NCBI GenBank assembly: GCA_041167675.1
Contig: JBEEIB010000496.1
Span: 1-9,991 of the forward strand
Length of the DNA stretch: 9,991 nt
Reading direction: 5' to 3'
Source: DASTDH01 sp041167675
GTDB taxonomy: Bacteria > Verrucomicrobiota > Verrucomicrobiia > Chthoniobacterales > JAFAMB01
The position numbers and the translations under genes were made by a program. Positions within the stretch are counted from its first letter, which is position 1. Every line of letters begins with the position of its first letter. The notes under the pieces were generated by a model, which worked only from the letters and a program-made list of their open reading frames with translations, was not told the DNA's origin and searched no databases. Of the stretch, positions 6,354 to 9,991 are shown one piece after another.

Positions 6354-7730
6354 TCACTCCTTCGGTGATAACTGAGCTAACAAATTGGCAAAGCGTAAAT
6401 CCGTACGGAGCGGGTCCCAAACGGGATCCAGCTGAAGTTCTCCGTAATGTACTCCGCCAGGAATCTCGACGGAGATAGTCAATTCTTCGAAAGCTAGGTC
6501 GGGCTCATTCGTCCAGGCATAAACTAGAGCCAGTTTAGATACGAGAGGAACGCCTTCCACTGCGTCCTTAGAGATGGGTAGCATTTCGGAGGCGCGCCTT
6601 GCCTCCTGGATTGCCTTCTCTTTGCAACCTAATGCAGCATCTATTAAGCCGAGCACGCTCATTAGGCCTGGATCGTCAGTTTGGACCTCGGCTTTTTGCT
6701 TTAGCTGGTCACGCGCCGACCCGAACCGCCCTGCCTTTATCGGATGCCCTCTCTGAAGCGCAGTAAGCCAGATCTCGTGACAACTCCGAGGGACCAGCGA
6801 GTTGGCCCAAGAATAAGGAGAAAAACCAAAGTAAAGTTCGTTAGCCGGACTATCGCTGAGGATCTCCTTTGCGTTCTTCCAATCGCGGGCAAGCACAGCG
6901 CTTTGGAAACGCAGCGAAGTAATCCACAAGGTATTTCTTGCTGAAGAAGGAAGCTTCTCCATAACAGCCCGATAGCTCTCTAGATCCGCTTTTTCCTCGA
7001 ACGCAACGGAAGCCCTGTATGCCTTTAACGAAGAATGGTTCGGAGCAAATTCGATTTGTCGGTCAAAGATTTGCTCGACCTCTCGATAACGACGGAGCCA
7101 GTAATAGGTGTCGGCCAAAGCTCCCAAAATTATCGAGTGCCTTGGGTCCAAGATAAGAGCCTTATGCAACATACTTAAGGCCTTTTCCCAGCTTCCTTGC
7201 CTGCGTTCAATAAAGGCAATGAGTTGAAGCGCTTCCGCGCTGTTGGGTAGACTCTGCTGGACGTCGGCTAGCTCCGCCAATGCCCTCTCGTCCTCCCGAT
7301 ACACGAAGTGGTGCCATGCCGCCCTGATTCGCACTTCAGCAAGATCTGGCCGCAAACGCAGGGCTTCGTCTTCGGCTCGATCAGCCATTGCACGCCTTTC
7401 CGGTGTCTGATCAATTTTGTTCCAATACAGAGCATCGTGAGCCTTGGCGATCTGGCAGAATGCGAGAGCAAATTCCGAATCTTTTTTGGTAGCTTCGTCA
7501 AGCAGCCTAATCGCACGCAGAAGTGCTTCCCGCTCGTCTTCCGTCAAAAACTGAGGGTCCAAGATCAGCTCCTTTGCTTTAAGATAAAGGTCGTAAGCTT
7601 CTATGTTTATGGTAGGCTTTTCTCGGATCTGCTTCCGTTCCTTTGGCGATAGCTGCGCGGCTAAATTAATGGCTACTTTTTGAGCTATGTCGCTCTGGAT
7701 GTCGGTGACAAGATATCTGTCAGGCTCCGA
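6354..7730 (-). pseudogene. TPR-repeat C-terminal half of the kinase/TolB/TPR protein (frameshifted off the kinase)
   Basis: The frame opens directly after a TGA at 7731-7733 and overlaps the kinase frame. It starts with the end of the TolB-like/adenylate-cyclase-associated domain (TDIQSDIAQKVAINLAAQLS, then PTINIEAYDLYLKAKEL). It continues into roughly 390 residues of tetratricopeptide-type helices, for example FALAFCQIAKAHDALYW, EALRLRPDLAEVRIRAAWH, KALILDPRHSIILGALAD and LVYAWTNEPDLAFEELTIS. The end is the family's typical LQLDPVWDPLRTDLRFANLL. No own start with a ribosome site is present: the first possible start, TTG at 7560-7562, is simply a Leu codon inside the protein, so this is not an independent gene. 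TPRs here should mediate protein-protein contacts of the kinase. If the shift is a sequence error, the intact protein is about 950 residues. Confidence 0.8.
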
Positions 7731-9196
7731 TCATAGATCTCAGACCAGAGCGTTTCGTCTCTTCGGGCATCAACAAGCCGGATTGTAATTCGGACGCGAT
7801 TACCGTCTCTTCGTACCGTACCCTCGACCACGTTAGCCACCCCGAGCACGCCAGCGATTGAACGTAGGTCGCGATCGCCCCCAGGGCGATATGTCATCAC
7901 CGACGTCCGACTGATCACTCTTAGCTGGGACACTCTGGCGAGATTGGAAAGGATTTCATCCTGAACGCCATCAGCAAAGTAGGTGTTTCTTGTACTGCGA
8001 CCCAGCGTGTCAAACGGGAGTACGGCAATACTCCGTTTTGGTGCCCTGATTGCAGATGATTCGTTCTGGCGAGAACTAGCTCGCCGAACAAGAGGTGCCG
8101 GTACCCTTGATGTAGGATAGTTCGCGTCCCCTTTCACTGTGCTTGTGATCATCGGGATCGCCTGCAAGAGTTCGTTCGGGGTCCGGAAACGCTGTTTGGA
8201 ATCTTTCTTAAGGAGTTTCTCAAGGAGGACAACCAAGGGCTGTGGGACACTTTCGAGTTGCTCAACTGGGGCCGGCGTATGTAAATGTTGGTACATCAAC
8301 TCATTCAGCGATCCGTTGAAAGGCAACTTGCCGCAGAGCATCTGCCAAAGCACCACACCAAGCGAGTAGAGATCTGAACGGATGTCTACTTCTACTCCGG
8401 CGAATTGCTCAGGGCTGGCAAACTCTGGTGTCCCAGCGAAAGTCCCGCGGGTTGAGATTTTCGATTCAAAAGCCGATTCGTTCATCGTCTTTGCCAGACC
8501 AAGATCGATAATCTTCGCTGTTGAACATCCTCCGTCCTTCAAACTAACCATGATGTTATTGGGTTTGATATCCCGGTGGATAAGGTTTTGTTCGTGGATG
8601 GCGGTCAGGCCGGCTGCGACTTGGGTCACGATCTCCAGCGCTAGCTTTACCTCGAGTCGACCTGAGCGCTTGATAAAATTCCCTAGAGTCTCTCCCTCAA
8701 CAAACTCCATAGCATAGAAGTAAATACCGCGGCTCTTCCCTAGGTGAAACACCGAAGCGACGCTGGGATGACGGACGCTGGCCGCAGCGCGAGCCTCTCG
8801 CAGAAACCGTCGCCGTGCTGATTCGTCGCCTATGAATCGGCCGCTTATGACCTTCAACGCTACCGGACATCGAAGATTGATATCGAGCGCTTTGTATGTG
8901 ACTCCCATTGCACCGCGGCCCAATTCAAACGGCGTTCCATCTTCGCGAGTGAGAACCTCGTAGTGTTCAAACCGGAGTTGAGAGGCCAAATGAGTGGGCT
9001 CGAACCGTGACTCGGTGACTTCAAGTTCATTGCCAAGAGCTCCGCGCAGCGCACAGACCGGACACAAATCGCTGTCGTTGCGCAACACCGCTCCGCAAAC
9101 CTGACAAACCCGTTTACCCTCCGCCTTCACGGGCCTAGGTATCCTTCCGGGGCAATCAATGCTTCGCACAATGCGTGAAGTTCCCCACGCCTGCAT
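7685..9196 (-). pseudogene. Serine/threonine protein kinase with zinc ribbon and TolB-like domain, frameshifted before its TPR domain
   Basis: This is a cytoplasmic PknB-type kinase expected to phosphorylate Ser/Thr on partner proteins. Counting from the ATG at 9194-9196: a zinc ribbon (CQVCG...CPVC, Cys 31, 34, 45, 48), glycine loop GRGAMGV (93-99), ATP-binding Lys115 in VALKVI, catalytic loop HRDIKPNN (207-214, Asp209), DLG in place of the usual DFG (231-233), and the activation-segment end GTPEFASPE. The kinase domain ends near 350. A TolB-like domain begins PKRSIAVLPFD (386-396), with FADGVQDEILSNLARV and ISRTSVMTYR. No transmembrane helix separates them. After YDRSLTDI the frame is lost and ends in TAG at 7685-7687; the missing continuation is in the TPR frame listed separately. 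I prefer the ATG over the in-frame GTG at 9265 because AAGGAAGT precedes it. Confidence 0.85.
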
Positions 9197-9200
9197 ACGG

Positions 9201-9208
9201 ACTTCCTT
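9201..9208 (-). promoter_or_regulatory. Ribosome binding site of the kinase gene
   Basis: The minus strand reads AAGGAAGT, then CCGT, then ATG (9196-9194). This purine-rich stretch four bases ahead of the ATG decides the start against the upstream in-frame GTG at 9263-9265, which has no comparable site. Confidence 0.5.
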
Positions 9209-9265
9209 GGTGAACAGAAGGCAAGAGTCCGCTCCAGTGTGTAGTTCGAAACCGGTCGGCAGCAC

Positions 9266-9482
9266 GACTCGCCAGGCATTCGTTCGGTTTCATCCGTAGC
9301 CTCTTTGCCAACGCCTACACCTTAACTAGACGCAATGGAACTTCGGAATTGCGGAAATTCCCCCCTCTACGGCGGTTGCGGATCAATAGATTCAGATCGT
9401 TAGAGAAGTATCGTTAACATGCGGTGGTCCCACAGTAGAGAAGTCCGACAGGACGCTGGCTGGTGTCATTACTCGATAGGAG
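9266..9482. other. Non-coding region between the yifB remnant and the kinase
   Basis: No supportable gene lies in these 217 bases. The kinase promoter (minus strand) should be here. The one structured site is an inverted repeat, GGAATT (9345-9350) with AATTCC (9356-9361), 5-base spacer, about 150 bases ahead of the kinase ATG. If yifB were whole, its ATPase-domain codons would begin to occupy this stretch; none are recognisable. Confidence 0.5.
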
Positions 9483-9991
9483 TCATCTCCGCTTACCCCC
9501 CTTCTCTGCTTTTTGCCGTTCGAAGTTGAGCGGTGATTTCTCGAGACTAGCCAACGTTGACCTCGGGGATACCGGTGGACCTTCTACAACCTCTGAACAA
9601 TTGGGCCCAATCATGAGTAGGTTGTGGCCGCCGGCTGCAGCGACTTCGACCGCTCTTCTAACGTGGTATTGACCCTTCACTTCGGAGAAATCGGATTCGT
9701 CTCGGGTTCGGTGAACAGTCCAGGGTTGATTGGGCACGGCAATTAACTCTTTCTCGCCCCGCAAGAACTGCACGACCTCAGAGAGACTGGTCGCACCATA
9801 AACGGACAATCCATCTACCACCGCCGCCTCCGCCGCATTCTGATACGGCACGATGAGACGTTCCCGGCGCCGTTTGCGTGCTTCCAACGCGATCGCCAAG
9901 ACGCCTCTCACTGGTCGCAGTTCACCGGAAAGCGCCAGCTCTCCACAGATGTAGCAGTGATCCAGTTCCGGAATCTGGTTCTGCTCGTGCA
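9483..9991 (-). pseudogene. yifB: YifB/ComM remnant: end of the N-terminal domain and degenerate Walker A region
   Basis: This continues the gene from base 1 (9865-9991 duplicates 1-127). Normal family sequence runs through IALEARKRRRERLIVPYQN, FSEVKGQYHVRRAVEVAAAG and HNLLMIGP. The family would next read PGSGKT, the ATP-binding P-loop. Instead there is NCSEVVE, then GPPVSPRSTLASLEKSPLNF, then ERQKAEKGGKRR and TGA at 9483-9485. GPPVSPRSTLAS and SPLNFE look like decayed GPPGSGK(S/T)MLAS and PPLNFE: the P-loop Lys is Arg and its glycines are lost, with about 9 extra residues before it and a few missing after. The AAA+ and C-terminal domains (about 240 residues) are nowhere in the circle. This product cannot be a working ATPase. 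Confidence 0.85.
9865..9991. repeat. Terminal direct repeat, right copy (circular closure overlap)
   Basis: Identical to bases 1-127. When the window is treated as a circle one copy should be removed; the unique length is then 9,864 bp. Confidence 0.95.

Noticed and set aside
7685..7730. Programmed ribosomal frameshifting between kinase and TPR frames
   Set aside because: I found no slippery heptamer before the kinase stop. The only A-run (in CTCAAAAAGTAG) lies downstream of it.
7263..9265. GTG at 9265 as the kinase start
   Set aside because: No ribosome site precedes it and the extra 23 residues look non-homologous. The ATG at 9196 has AAGGAAGT at a suitable distance.
9483..9610. Clean insertion of a Tn7-like or AbaR-like island into comM
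   Set aside because: comM is a known target for such islands, but no transposase genes or matching ends are present, and the sequence after the P-loop still resembles decayed yifB.
1..9991. CRISPR array, tRNA or rRNA gene
   Set aside because: I saw no regularly spaced direct repeats, no cloverleaf with a TTCRA-type loop and no rRNA-like stretch on either strand.

Overview
Organism and overall form. The genes look like chromosomal genes of a soil-type Verrucomicrobiota. The main pointers are a zinc-ribbon/Ser-Thr kinase/TolB-like/TPR signalling protein in the style I associate with Chthoniobacterales-type genomes, and a YifB/ComM protein; Acidobacteriota is the main alternative. I make this assignment from memory of family style, not from a search. 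The first 127 bases are repeated exactly as the last 127 bases (1-127 = 9865-9991), so the window closes into a circle of 9,864 bp. One gene, yifB, reads through the closure in frame. No replication initiator, relaxase, integrase or transposase is visible, so I do not call this a plasmid. It could be an excised circle, a tandem repeat unit, or an assembly-graph loop.

Layout. Minus strand across the closure (401 to 1, then 9864 to 9483): a yifB/comM remnant with an intact N-terminal domain, a degenerate Walker A region and no ATPase domain. 402-613: non-coding, with several dyads. 614-1057 (minus): a very short ORF, then a small secreted protein whose only ATG lies in another frame. 1195-2110 (minus): a broken acyltransferase-3 membrane protein. 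It has lost its N-terminus at a 206-bp element with 28-bp terminal inverted repeats (2092-2297), and it also carries a stop and a frameshift. 2438-6189 (plus): an apparent three-gene operon, made of a frameshifted secreted protein, a 702-aa periplasmic protein anchored at both ends, and a 392-aa polytopic membrane protein. 6354-9196 (minus): a kinase/TolB/TPR protein split by one frameshift.

How it fits together. The only two long genes that are fully intact are the adjacent 702-aa and 392-aa envelope proteins. Nearly every other gene carries an indel, a stop or a truncation. Either the pair is under selection in a decaying region, or the consensus sequence has indel errors. The pair, with its translationally overlapping secreted upstream gene, is the best candidate for an undescribed system: a periplasmic type-1-binding-protein-like sensor or ligand binder working with a membrane partner. 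That role is inference only.
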